DNA of 64,000 nt from Strongylocentrotus droebachiensis (lineage: Eukaryota > Echinodermata > Echinoidea > Camarodonta > Strongylocentrotidae). The position numbers and the translations under genes are program-made. The stretch spans positions 124,001 through 188,000 of the forward strand of contig JAVYIG010001600.1 in the NCBI GenBank assembly GCA_035222895.1, in the 5' to 3' direction. The notes below the pieces were generated by a model that worked only from the letters and a program-made list of their open reading frames with translations, made no database searches and was not told the DNA's origin. Positions 6,326-19,656 of this stretch are shown here, piece after piece (the stretch's first letter is position 1; each line of letters begins with the position of its first letter).

Positions 6326-9124
6326 GGACCCAGGTGAAATGATTCTAACTGCCCTTTTTTGGATTGACTCTAACATTTCGGATTGTTCTTTGGTCAGACC
6401 TCCATGAAATACTTGGCAAGCATACTCTAACACCGATCTGATGCATGCCACATAGTATCTGCACATATCAATCTGATTTAAACCTGCCCTTCGTAATTGA
6501 ACAAGAAGGTACAAGCGTTTTGCTGCTTTAGTGTAGGTTTCTTTCACGTGGGTATCCCAGTTAAGTTTGTTATTGAGGTACAAACCGAGTAGCTTAACTT
6601 CCTGAACCCTCTCTACTTGATTTCCACCGATGGTAAGATATGGTAAGTTTGGATCGTCTTTCATGAAGCAAACAACCATTTCCTTGGTCTTCATTGGATT
6701 TATCTGCATATCATTTAAGTCAGACCAGTGTGCAAGTTCATTGAGGGTATTCTGAATCGTGCCATTTTCACCATATGGACATATCTCATACAATGTTGTG
6801 TCATCAACATATTTGACAACGGGAAGATTACAACCTAAATCCGTTATCATAATTATAAACAACAGTGGTCCCATTTTAGTCCCTTGTGGGACACCCCCAT
6901 TAACTGTCAGCCACTCAGATCTTATTTGATCGATTTTAACTCTTTGCTTTCTTTGACAGAGGAACGCTCTTATCCAATTAACAAGTGTAGGATTCACCTG
7001 CAAATTTCCCAACTTTCTAAGAAGTAAATCGTGATTTATCCTATCAAAAGCTTTCTTGTAATCCACCAACACAATCCTCACAGCCTTTCTCTTAGCATCT
7101 GTTTCAAATGACCAATTGTTAAGGAGATTGATCAAGGCAAGTACAGTTGAGGACCCTGGTATGTTCCCATACTGGTTTGGATCAACATGGGGGAGATAAT
7201 CATTCCAAACCCATTTACACACATAACTTTCTAATATTTTTGCTAACACTGGTGTTAGGGAGATCGGTCTCAGATCGCTCTCGATGGAAACAGGGGGGTT
7301 TGTCTTGGGTAAGGCAATTACATCTGCAGATTTCCAAATAGACGGTACAAACCCTTCGGCAATGGAAGCGTTGAAAATGGAGCAAACCGGCTCCGCTAGA
7401 ATAGGGGAGAAATCTCTGAGAATCCAGGAAGGAATCCCATCTGGACCAGGTGCTTTTCTCACGTTAATATATCTCAACTGTCTTTCTACGTCATGAGGAG
7501 GAATGATATATACATCAGGTGAAATATTATGCTCGAGGAATGATGACGTACCAGTAGCTTCTAACGGCGGAAGGTCTTCCGAGACAGAAGCAAAGAAGGA
7601 GTTGATCATGTTGGCTAAAATACTTCTGTCACCGTTTGCGATGCCATTTGAAAGGTTGGATAATGGGTCATACGAAGACTTCTGACCAGTGAGGTTCTTA
7701 ACTTCTTCCCACCAGTTGTGATGATGCTTATTATTTATCTGATCAACTTTAGTTTGGTAGTACTTTTTGCGTAAGGTTTTTCTCATGCGATTGACTTTAT
7801 TCCTCAGCAAATTGTATAGACTCAAATTATTGGAAAACAAAGCTCGTTGACGCTTACTGACCAATTCTCGGAAATGGTCAGTTACCCACGGTCGTTCGCT
7901 TTCAACCCTCGAAACAGTCTTGAATGGGAAATGTTTTTCAATCAATGAGATGAGCAAGCTTTCGAATTTCTCATACTTATCAAGACATGTCAAAGCTCGG
8001 TACAATGGGTTCCAATTTATCTTCTGGAGGTCAGACTCGAACAAGGCTTTGGCATTTTCACTAATACATCTAACTTTCATTATCCGTTTCCTTGCGAACG
8101 GTGCCGAGAATGATGGCTTAGGTGAACAAATCACAACCTTATGATCTGATAATCCAAGAGCAGCTTCTATTTCAGGGTCATTATAGTATTCAGCCATATT
8201 GGTGTAGATTAGATCAAGTTTTGCTCCCTGACGTGTAGGCTTCTTCACTATTTGTTTTAATTTGTAATTTCGTTTCAAGTATACATCAGGCATGTGATTG
8301 AAATCACCCATCAGGATGATACCTGCGCTAGGGTATCTGCATAAAATACTGTCCAAGGAAGAATAAATATGATGCAACATTTGGTCATGTTCAATTTTAG
8401 AGTTGTGCGGAAGATACAAAGTACCTAGAATGATTGGGTTAAACCGTCTTGGTAAGCGCTTTGGTTGCATCTTGATCCATATCGATTCAACTTGATTTTC
8501 CGACAATTCAGAAAGCACACTAAAGGGCACAGATGTATGGATATAACAAGCGACCCCACCACCAGTGGTATGGTCCCTGTTACAACGGATCGGGGGGTGA
8601 TAATTATCAATAGTTAACGAACAGTCTGGAATAGTAGATTGACACCAGGTTTCAGTAATACAGCATACATCCACTTTCTTGTTTAATAAAATAACTGATA
8701 GCTCATCAAGTTTCGGGATTAACGATCTGGCATTCGTGTTCATTAGTGTAGGTGTGTTCCATTTATTTATCTTTACTCTTATCAAATTTTGGTTATTAAC
8801 CTCGGACTGATGGCAATTCGTGTTTCTCTTCTTTGACAAGAGCACTGTGATTCTACGTTGTTTTTTTGTACCAGAACGGACACCTCTGTGGGTTGGAGGT
8901 TTTCGGCAAATTCCCAAGTCATTAATTCGTTTCCAAACGGGGGCAGGGAGCCTATTAGGCACATGAGCAGAAGCCCGAATATCTAGCAGAGACGAAGTAG
9001 AATAGGTACGATTAACAGACTGGCAGATAGGTCGAGCTTCAAATTGCTTATTTTCAAGAGGACCTGGGTTCGACTTGACATCACCACAACACATAATCTC
9101 AATGTTAAACCATAGGGCTACCAT
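6302..9124 (-). CDS. CR1-like non-LTR retrotransposon endonuclease/reverse transcriptase ORF, truncated both ends, with 2A-like motif
   Basis: The 940-residue open frame has no internal stop. Family members nick target DNA and copy their RNA into it by target-primed reverse transcription. Order: GDVKSNPGP at 14-22 (2A-like); a basic linker with KPPTHRGVRSG (76-85); an APE endonuclease about 127-335 with NTNARSL, TETW (E158), MGDFN (D274, N276), LDLIYTN and SDH (D327, H328). The reverse transcriptase follows, about 545-800, with KAPGPDGIP, LRPISLTPVLAKILE, LVDYKKAFD (D688), GVPQGTKMGPLLF and KYVDD (D774, D775). A thumb-like C-terminal region runs to RAVRIISPGS. CR1-like proteins normally continue some tens of residues further; here SRIIKQLP and TAG come from adjoining sequence. 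The first five residues, MVALW, are satellite-encoded and a TGA lies directly before the ATG, so the native N-terminus is lost. YVDDTT and the RRG-type linker point to the CR1/Rex1-like group; exact clade uncertain. Confidence 0.9.
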   Translation of the reverse strand: MVALWFNIEIMCCGDVKSNPGPLENKQFEARPICQSVNRTYSTSSLLDIRASAHVPNRLPAPVWKRINDLGICRKPPTHRGVRSGTKKQRRITVLLSKKRNTNCHQSEVNNQNLIRVKINKWNTPTLMNTNARSLIPKLDELSVILLNKKVDVCCITETWCQSTIPDCSLTIDNYHPPIRCNRDHTTGGGVACYIHTSVPFSVLSELSENQVESIWIKMQPKRLPRRFNPIILGTLYLPHNSKIEHDQMLHHIYSSLDSILCRYPSAGIILMGDFNHMPDVYLKRNYKLKQIVKKPTRQGAKLDLIYTNMAEYYNDPEIEAALGLSDHKVVICSPKPSFSAPFARKRIMKVRCISENAKALFESDLQKINWNPLYRALTCLDKYEKFESLLISLIEKHFPFKTVSRVESERPWVTDHFRELVSKRQRALFSNNLSLYNLLRNKVNRMRKTLRKKYYQTKVDQINNKHHHNWWEEVKNLTGQKSSYDPLSNLSNGIANGDRSILANMINSFFASVSEDLPPLEATGTSSFLEHNISPDVYIIPPHDVERQLRYINVRKAPGPDGIPSWILRDFSPILAEPVCSIFNASIAEGFVPSIWKSADVIALPKTNPPVSIESDLRPISLTPVLAKILESYVCKWVWNDYLPHVDPNQYGNIPGSSTVLALINLLNNWSFETDAKRKAVRIVLVDYKKAFDRINHDLLLRKLGNLQVNPTLVNWIRAFLCQRKQRVKIDQIRSEWLTVNGGVPQGTKMGPLLFIIMITDLGCNLPVVKYVDDTTLYEICPYGENGTIQNTLNELAHWSDLNDMQINPMKTKEMVVCFMKDDPNLPYLTIGGNQVERVQEVKLLGLYLNNKLNWDTHVKETYTKAAKRLYLLVQLRRAGLNQIDMCRYYVACIRSVLEYACQVFHGGLTKEQSEMLESIQKRAVRIISPGSRIIKQLP
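6325..9108 (-). mobile_element. CR1-like non-LTR retrotransposon fragment
   Basis: This is the body of the retroelement between the Harbinger edge and the satellite edge. Its 5' side stops just upstream of the 2A-like motif, compatible with ordinary 5' truncation during reverse transcription or with a later break. Its 3' side lacks the end of the coding region and the 3' UTR with terminal repeats. Despite this, about 2.8 kb of coding sequence stays open, so the insertion or its truncation is probably recent. If the Harbinger element inserted into it, the missing 3' part should lie beyond the left end of the window. Confidence 0.75.
9058..9084 (-). other. 2A-like ribosome-skipping motif coding segment
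   Basis: It encodes GDVKSNPGP (residues 14-22 of the retrotransposon ORF), close to the 2A consensus D(V/I)ExNPGP. In active 2A peptides the ribosome skips the Gly-Pro bond, here G21-P22, releasing a short leader and restarting at Pro. APE-type non-LTR elements of several animals, sea urchin included, are known to carry such motifs near the N-terminus. Lys replaces the usual Glu and the hydrophobic stretch normally upstream is reduced to a few residues, so activity is uncertain. Confidence 0.7.
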
Positions 9125-9997
9125 TCATCTACCATTCATCCACCACTCATCTACTATTCATCTACCATAGAGCCACCATTTATCTACCGTAGAGCCACCA
9201 TTCATCTACCACTCATCTACCATTCATCTACCATAGAGCCACCATTCATCTACCATAGAGCCACCATTCATCTACCATAGAGCCATCATTCATCTACCAT
9301 AGGGCTACCATTCATCTACCATTCATCCACCACTCATCTACTATTCATCTACCATAGAGCCACCATTCATCTACCATAGAGCCACCATTCATCTACCATA
9401 GAGCCATCATTCATCTACCATAGGGCTACCATTCATCTACCATTCATCCACCACTCATCTACTATTCATCTACCATAGAGCCACCATTTATCTACCGTAG
9501 AGCCACCATTCATCTACCATAGAGCTACCTTTCATCTAACATAGAGCCACCATTCATATCTACCATAGAGCCACCATTCTCCTACCATAGAGCCACCATT
9601 CATCTACCATAGAGCCACCATTCATCCACCATAGAGCCACCATTCATCTACCATAGAGCCACCATTCATCTACCATAGAGCCACCATTTATCTACCATAG
9701 AGCCACCTTTCATCTACCAAAGCGCTACCATTCATCTACCATAGAGCCACCATTCATCTACCATAGAGCCACCATTCATCTACCATAAAGCCACCATTCA
9801 TCTACCATAGAGCCACCATTCATCTACCATAGAGCCACCATTCATCTACCATAGGGCTACCATTCATCTACCATTCATCTACCATTCATCCACTATCCAC
9901 CATTCATCTACCATTCATCTACCATTCATCCACTATCCACCATTCATCTACCATAGAGCCACCATTCATCCACCACTCATCTACCATTCATCTACCA

Positions 9998-12900
9998 TAG
10001 TGCCACCATTCATCTACCATAGAGACACCATTCATCTACCACTCATCTACCATTCATCTATTATAGAGCCACCATTCATCTACCATAGAGCCACCATTCG
10101 TCTACCATAGAGCCATCATTCATCTACCATTCATCCACCACTCATCTACTATTCATCTACCCTAGAGCCACCATTCATCTAACATAGAGCCACCATTCAT
10201 CTACCATAAAGCCACCATTCATCTACCATAGAGCCACCATTCATCTACCATAGAGCCACCATTCATCTAACATAGGGCTACCATTCATCTACCATTCATC
10301 TACCATTCATCCACTATCCACCATTCATCTACCATTCATCTACCATTCATCCACTATCCACCATTCATCTACCATAGAGCCACCATTCATCCACCACTCA
10401 TCTACCATTCATCTACCATAGAGCCACCATTCATCTACCATAGAGCCACCATTCATCTACCATAGAGCCACCATTCATCTACCATAGAGCCACCATTCAT
10501 CTACCATAATGCTAACATTCATCTACAATTCATCCACCACTCATCTACCATTCATCTACCATAGAGCCACCATTCATCTACCATAGAGCCACCATTCATC
10601 TACCACTCATCTACCATTCATCTACCACAGAGCCACCATTCATCTACCATAGAGCCACCATTCATCTACCATAGAGCCATCATTCATCTACCATAGGGCT
10701 ACCATTCATCTACCATTCATCCACCACTCAACTACTATTCATCTACCCTAGAGCCACCATTCATCTAACATAGAGCCACCATTCATCTACCATAAAGCCA
10801 CCATTCATCTACCATAGAGCCACCATTCATCTACCATAGAGCCACCATTCATCTACCATAGGGCTACCATTCATCTACCATTCATCTACCATTCATCCAC
10901 TATCCACCATTCATCTACCATTCATCTACCATTCATCCACTATCCACCATTCATCTACCATAGAGCCACCATTCATCCACCACTCATCTACCATTCATCT
11001 ACCATAGTGCCACCATTCATCTACCATAGAGACACCATTCATCTACCACTCATCTACCATTCATCTATTATAGAGCCACCATTCATCTACCATAGAGCCA
11101 CCATTCATCTACCATAGAGCCATCATTCATCTACCATTCATCCACCACTCATCTACTATTCATCTACCCTAGAGCCACCATTCATCTAACATAGAGCCAC
11201 CATTCATCTACCATAAAGCCACCATTCATCTACCATAGAGCCACCATTCATCTACCATAGAGCCACCATTCATCTACCATAGGGCTACCATTCATCTACC
11301 ATTCATCTACCATTCATCCACTATCCACCATTCATCTACCATTCATCTACCATTCATCCACTATCCACCATTCATCTACCATAGAGCCACCATTCATCCA
11401 CCACTCATCTACCATTCATCTACCATAGAGCCACCATTCATCTACCATAGAGCCACCATTCATCTACCATAGAGCCACCATTCATCTACCATAGAGCCAC
11501 CATTCATCTACCATAAGGCTAACATTCATCTACCATTCATCCACCACTCATCTACCATTCATCTACCATAGAGCCACCATTCATCTACCATAGAGCCACC
11601 ATTCATCTACCACTCATCTACCATTCATCTACCATAGAGCCACCATTCATCTACCATAGAGCCACCATTCATCTACCATAGAGCCATCATTCATCTACCA
11701 TAGGGCTACCATTCATCTACCATTCATCCACCACTCAACTACTATTCATCTACCCTAGAGCCACCATTCATCTAACATAGAGCCACCATTCATCTACCAT
11801 AGAGCCACCATTCATCTACCATAGAGCCACCATTCATCTACCATAGAGCCACCATTCATCTACCATAGAGCCATCATTCATCTACCATAGGGCTACCATT
11901 CATCTACCATTCATCCACCACTCATCTACTATTCATCTACCATAGAGCCACCATTTATCTACCGTAGAGCCACCATTCATCTACCACAGAGCTACCTTTC
12001 ATCTAACATAGAGCCACCATTCATATCTACCATAGAGCCACCATTCTCCTACCATAGAGCCACCATTCATCTACCATAGAGCCACCATTCATCCACCATA
12101 GAGCCACCATTCATCTACCATAGAGCCACCATTCATCTACCATAGAGCCACCATTTATCTACCATAGAGCCACCTTTCTTCTACCAAAGCGCTACCATTC
12201 ATCTACCATAGAGCCACCATTCATCTACCATAGAGCCACCATTCATCTACCATAAAGCCACCATTCATCTACCATAGAGCCACCATTCATCTACCATAGA
12301 GCCACCATTCATCTACCATAGGGCTACCATTCATCTACCATTCATCTACCATTCATCCACTATCCACCATTCATCTACCATTCATCTACCATTCATCCAC
12401 TATCCACCATTCATCTACCATAGAGCCACCATTCATCCACCACTCATCTACCATTCATCTACCATAGTGCCACCATTCATCTACCATAGAGACACCATTC
12501 ATCTACCACTCATCTACCATTCATCTATTATAGAGCCACCATTCATCTACCATAGAGCCACCATTCATCTACCATAGAGCCATCATTCATCTACCATTCA
12601 TCCACCACTCATCTACTATTCATCTACCCTAGAGCCACCATTCATCTAACATAGAGCCACCATTCATCTACCATAAAGCCACCATTCATCTACCATAGAG
12701 CCACCATTCATCTACCATAGAGCCACCATTCATCTACCATAGGGCTACCATTCATCTACCATTCATCTACCATTCATCCACTATCCACCATTCATCTACC
12801 ATTCATCTACCATTCATCCACTATCCACCATTCATCTACCATAGAGCCACCATTCATCCACCACTCATCTACCATTCATCTACCATAGAGCCACCATTCA

Positions 12901-15540
12901 TCTACCATAGAGCCACCATTCATCTACCATAGAGCCATCATTCATCTACCATAGGGCTACCATTCATCTACCATTCATCCACCACTCATCTACTATTCAT
13001 CTACCATAGAGCCACCATTTATCTACCGTAGAGCCACCATTCATCTACCATAGAGCCACCATTCATCTACCATAGAGCCACCATTCATCTACCATAGAGC
13101 CACCATTCATCTACCATAGAGCCATCATTCATCTACCATAGGGCTACCATTCATCTACCATTCATCCACCACTCATCTACTATTCATCTACCATAGAGCC
13201 ACCATTCATCTACCATAGAGCCACCATTCATCTACCATAGAGCCATCATTCATCTACCATAGGGCTACCATTCATCTACCATTCATCCACCAATCATCTA
13301 CTATTCATCTACCATAGAGCCACCATTTATCTACCGTAGAGCCACCATTCATCTACCATAGAGCTACCTTTCATCTAACATAGAGCCACCATTCATATCT
13401 ACCATAGAGCCACCCTTCTCCTACCATAGAGCCACCATTCATCTCCCATAGAGCCACCATTCATCCACCATAGAGCCACCATTCATCTACCATAGAGCCA
13501 CCATTCATCTACCATAGAGCCACCATTTATCTACCATAGAGCCACCTTTCATCTACCAAAGCGCTACCATTCATCTACCATAGAGCCACCATTCATCTAC
13601 CATAGAGCCACCATTCATCTACCATAGAGCCACCATTCATCCACCATAGAGCCACCATTCATCTACCATAGAGCCACCATTCATCTACCATAGGGCTACC
13701 ATTCATCTACCATTCATCTACCATTCATCCACTATCCACCATTCATCTACCATTCATCTACCATTCATCCACTATCCACCATTCATCTACCATAGAGCCA
13801 CCATTCATCCACCACTCATCTACCATTCATCTACCATAGTGCCACCATTCATCTACCATAGAGACACCATTCATCTACCACTCATCTACCATTCATCTAT
13901 TATAGAGCCACCATTCATCTACCATAGAGCCACCATTCATCTACCATAGAGCCATCATTCATCTACCATTCATCCACCACTCATCTACTATTCATCTACC
14001 CTAGAGCCACCATTCATCTAACATAGAGCCACCATTCATCTACCATAAAGCCACCATTCATCTACCATAGAGCCACCATTCATCTACCATAGAGCCACCA
14101 TTCATCTACCATAGGGCTACCATTCATCTACCATTCATCTACCATTCATCCACTATCCACCATTCATCTACCATTCATCTACCATTCATCCACTATCCAC
14201 CATTCATCTACCATAGAGCCACCATTCATCCACCACTCATCTACCATTCATCTACCATAGAGCCACCATTCATCTACCATAGAGCCACCATTCATCTACC
14301 ATAGAGCCACCATTCATCTACCATAGAGCCACCATTCATCTACCATAAGGCTAACATTCATCTACCATTCATCCACCACTCATCTACCATTCATCTACCA
14401 TAGAGCCACCATTCATCTACCATAGAGCCACCATTCATCTACCACTCATCTACCATTCATCTACCATAGAGCCACCATTCATCTACCATAGAGCCACCAT
14501 TCATCTACCATAGAGCCATCATTCATCTACCATAGGGCTACCATTCATCTACCATTCATCCACCACTCAACTACTATTCATCTACCCTAGAGCCACCATT
14601 CATCTAACATAGAGCCACCATTCATCTACCATAAAGCCACCATTCATCTACCATAGAGCCACCATTCATCTACCATAGAGCCACCATTCATCTACCATAG
14701 GGCTACCATTCATCTACCATTCATCTACCATTCATCCACTATCCACCATTCATCTACCATTCATCTACCATTCATCCACTATCCACCATTCATCTACCAT
14801 AGAGCCACCATTCATCCACCACTCATCTACCATTCATCTACCATAGTGCCACCATTCATCTACCATAGAGACACCATTCATCTACCACTCATCTACCATT
14901 CATCTATTATAGAGCCACCATTCATCTACCATAGAGCCACCATTCATCTACCATAGAGCCACAATTTATCTACCATAGAGCCACCTTTCATCTACCAAAG
15001 CGCTACCATTCATCTACCATAGAGCCACCATTCATCTACCATAGAGCCACCATTCATCTACCATAGAGCCACCATTCATCCACCATAGAGCCACCATTCA
15101 TCAACCATAGAGCCACCATTCATCTACCATAGGGCTACCATTCATCTACCATTCATCCACCACTCATCTACCATTCATCTACCTTAGAGCCACCATTCAT
15201 CTACCATAGAGCCACCATTCATCTACCATAGAGCCACCATTCATCTACTATAGAGCCACCATTCATCTACCATAAGGCTACCATTCATCTACCATTCATC
15301 AACCACTCATCTATCATTCATCTACCATAGAGCCACCATTCATCTACCATAGAGCCACCATTCATATACCATAGAGCCACCATTCATCTACCATAAAGCC
15401 ACCATTCATCTACCATAGAGCCACCATTCATCCACTATCCACCATTCATCTACCATTCATCTACCATTCATCCACTATCCACCATTCATCTACCATAGAG
15501 CCACCATTCATCCACCACTCATCTACCATTCATCTACCAT
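9998..15540. repeat. Roughly 1.0-1.5 kb recurring blocks in the left part of the satellite
   Basis: The rare unit ACCATAGTGCC, followed after one unit by ACCATAGAGAC, recurs with TAGTGCC at 9998, 11006, 12466, 13837, 14844 and 15540. The spacings are 1008, 1460, 1371, 1007 and 696 bp. The two intervals of 1007-1008 bp show the same order of flanking variants, including the paired ACTATCC units and ATTATAGAGCC. The others look like the same block with segments gained or lost. These blocks appear to be the building material of the larger units further right. Confidence 0.7.
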
Positions 15541-18500
15541 AGTGCCACCATTCATCTACCATAGAGACACCATTCATCTACCACTCATCTACCATTCATC
15601 TATTATAGAGCCACCATTCATCTACCATAGAGCCACCATTCATCTACCATAGAGCCATCATTCATCTACCATTCATCCACCACTCATCTACTATTCATCT
15701 ACCCTAGAGCCACCATTCATCTAACATAGAGCCACCATTCATCTACCATAAAGCCACCATTCATCTACCATAGAGCCACCATTCATCTACCATAGAGCCA
15801 CCATTCATCTACCATAGGGCTACCATTCATCTACCATTCATCTACCATTCATCCACTATCCACCATTCATCTACCATTCATCTACCATTCATCCACTATC
15901 CACCATTCATCTACCATAGAGCCACCATTCATCCACCACTCATCTACCATTCATCTACCATAGAGCCACCATTCATCTACCATAGAGCCACCATTCATCT
16001 ACCATAGAGCCACCATTCATCTACCATAAGGCTAACATTCATCTACCATTCATCCACCACTCATCTACCATTCATCTACCATAGAGCCACCATTCATCTA
16101 CCACTCATCTACCATTCATCTACCATAGAGCCACCATTCATCTACCATAGAGCCACCATTCATCTACCATAGAGCCATCATTCATCTACCATAGGGCTAC
16201 CATTCATCTACCATTCATCCACCACTCAACTACTATTCATCTACCCTAGAGCCACCATTCATCTAACATAGAGCCACCATTCATCTACCATAGAGCCACC
16301 ATTCATCTACCATAGAGCCACCATTCATCTACCATAGAGCCACCATTCATCTACCATAGAGCCATCATTCATCTACCATAGGGCTACCATTCATCTACCA
16401 TTCATCCACCACTCATCTACTATTCATCTACCATAGAGCCACCATTCATCTACCATAGAGCCACCATTCATCTACCATAGAGCCATCATTCATCTACCAT
16501 AGGGCTACCATTCATCTACCATTCATCCACCAATCATCTACTATTCATCTACCATAGAGCCACCATTTATCTACCGTAGAGCCACCATTCATCTACCATA
16601 GAGCTACCTTTCATCTAACATAGAGCCACCATTCATATCTACCATAGAGCCACCATTCTCCTACCATAGAGCCACCATTCATCTACCATAGAGCCACCAT
16701 TCATCCACCATAGAGCCACCATTCATCTACCATAGAGCCACCATTCATCTACCATAGAGCCACCATTTATCTACCATAGAGCCACCTTTCATCTACCAAA
16801 GCGCTACCATTCATCTACCATAGAGCCACCATTCATCTACCATAGAGCCACCATTCATCTACCATAGAGCCACCATTCATCCACCATAGAGCCACCATTC
16901 ATCAACCATAGAGCCACCATTCATCTACCATAGGGCTACCATTCATCTACCATTCATCCACCACTCATCTACCATTCATCTACCTTAGAGCCACCATTCA
17001 TCTACCATAGAGCCACCATTCATCTACCATAGAGCCACCATTCATCTACTATAGAGCCACCATTCATCTACCATAAGGCTACCATTCATCTACCATTCAT
17101 CAACCACTCATCTATCATTCATCTACCATAGAGCCACCATTCATCTACCATAGAGCCACCATTCATATACCATAGAGCCACCATTCATCTACCATAGAGC
17201 CGCCATTCATCTACCATAGAACCACCATTCATCCACCACTCATCTACCATTCATCTACCATAGAGCCAACATTCATCTACCATAGAGCCGCCAATCATCT
17301 ACCATAGAGCCACCATTCATCTACTATAGAGCCACCATTCATCTACCATAAGGCTACCATTCATCTACCATTAATCAACCACTCATCTACCATTCATCTA
17401 CCATAGAGCCACCATTCATCTACCAGAGAGCCGCCATTCATCTACCATAGAACCACCATTCATCCACCACTCATCTACCATTCATCTACCATAGAGCCAC
17501 CATTCATCTACCATAGAGCCACCAATCATCTACCATAGAGCCACCATTCATCTACTATAGAGCCACCATTCATCTACCATAGGGCTACCATTCATCTACC
17601 ATTCATCCACCACTCATCTACTATTCATCTACCATAGAGCCACCATTTATCTACCGTAGAGCCACCATTCATCTACCATAGAGCTACCTTTCATCTAACA
17701 TAGAGCCACCATTCATATCTACCATAGAGCCACCATTCTCCTACCATAGAGCCGCCATTCATCTACCATAGAGCCACCATTCATCCACCATAGAGCCACC
17801 ATTCATCTACCATAGAGCCACCATTCATCTACCATAGAGCCACCATTTATCTACCATAGAGCCACCTTTCATCTACCAAAGCGCTACCATTCATCTACCA
17901 TAGAGCCACCATTCATCACCATAGAGCCACCATTCATCTACCATAGAGCCACCATTCATCTACCACAGAGCCACCATTCATCAACCATAAAGCCACCATT
18001 CATCTACCATAGGGCTACCATTCATCTACCATTCATCCACCACTCATCTACCATTCATCTACCTTAGAGCCACCATTCATCTACCATAGAGCCACCATTC
18101 ATCTACCATGGAGCCACCATTCATCTACTATAGAGCCAACATTCATCTACCATAAGGCTACCATTCATCTACCATTCATCAACCACTCATCTATCATTCA
18201 TCTACCATAGAGCCACCATTCATCTACCATAGAGCCACCATTCATATACCATAGAGCCACCATTCATCTACCATAGAGCCGCCATTCATCTACCATAGAA
18301 CCACCATTCATCCACCACTCATCTACCATTCATCTACCATAGAGCCAACATTCATCTACCATAGAGCCGCCAATCATCTACCATAGAGCCACCATTCATC
18401 TACTATAGAGCCACCATTCATCTACCATAAGGCTACCATTCATCTACCATTCATCAACCACTCATCTACCATTCATCTACCATAGAGCCACCATTCATCT

Positions 18501-19656
18501 ACCATAGAGCCGCCATTCATCTACCATAGAACCACCATTCATCCACCACTCATCTACCATTCATCTACCATAGAGCCACCATTCATCTACCATAGAGCCA
18601 CCATTCATCTACCATAGAACAACCATTCATCCACCACTCATCTACCATTCATCTACCATAGAGCCACCATTCATCTACCATAGAGCCACCATTCATCTAC
18701 CATAGAGCCACCATTCATCTACCATAGAGCCGCCATTTATCTACCATAGAGCCACCATTCATCCACTACTCATCTACCATTCATCTACTATAGAGCCACC
18801 ATTCATTTACCATAGAGCCACCATTCATCTACCATAGAGCCACCATTCATTTACCATAGAGCCACCATTCATCTACCATAGAGCCCCCATTCATCTACCA
18901 TAGAGCCACCATTCATCTACCATTGGGCTACCATTCATCTACCATTCATCCACCACTCATCTACCATTCATCCTACCATAGAGCCACCATTCATCTACCA
19001 TAGAGCCACCATTCATCTACCATTGGGCTACCATTCATCTACCATTCATCCACCACTCATCTACCATTCATCTACCATAGAGGCACCATTCATCTACCAT
19101 AGAGCCACCATTCATCTAACATAGAGCCACCATGAAGCTACCATTCATCTACCATTCATCAACCACTCATCTACCATTCATCTACCATAGAGCCACCATT
19201 CATCTACCATAGAGCCACCATTCATCTACCATAGAGCCACCATTCATCTACCATAGAGCCAACATTCATCTACCATAGAGCTGCCATTCATCTACCATTC
19301 ATCCACCACTCATCTACCATAGAGCCACCATTCATCTACCATAAAGCCACCATTCATCTATCATAGGGCCACATTTCATCTACCATGAAACTACCATTCA
19401 TCTACCATAGAGTCGCCATTCATCTTCCATAGAGTCGCCATTCATCTACCATAGAGCCGCCATTCATCTACCATAGAGCCACCATTCATCTACCATAGAG
19501 CCACCATTCATCTACCATAGAGCCACCATTCATCTACCATAGAGCCATCATTCATCTACCATAGAGTCGCCATTCATCCACCACTCATCTACCATTCATC
19601 TACCATAGAGCCACCATTCATCTACCATAGAGCCACCATTCATCTACCATAGAGCC

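Noticed and set aside
5828..6407. Two + strand ORFs of 130 and 160 codons
   Set aside because: They are antisense to transposase exon 1, the motif block and the end of the retrotransposon ORF, and show no protein-like features of their own.
7147..8144. Several + strand ORFs of 60-74 codons
   Set aside because: They are antisense shadows of the retrotransposon reverse transcriptase and endonuclease frame.
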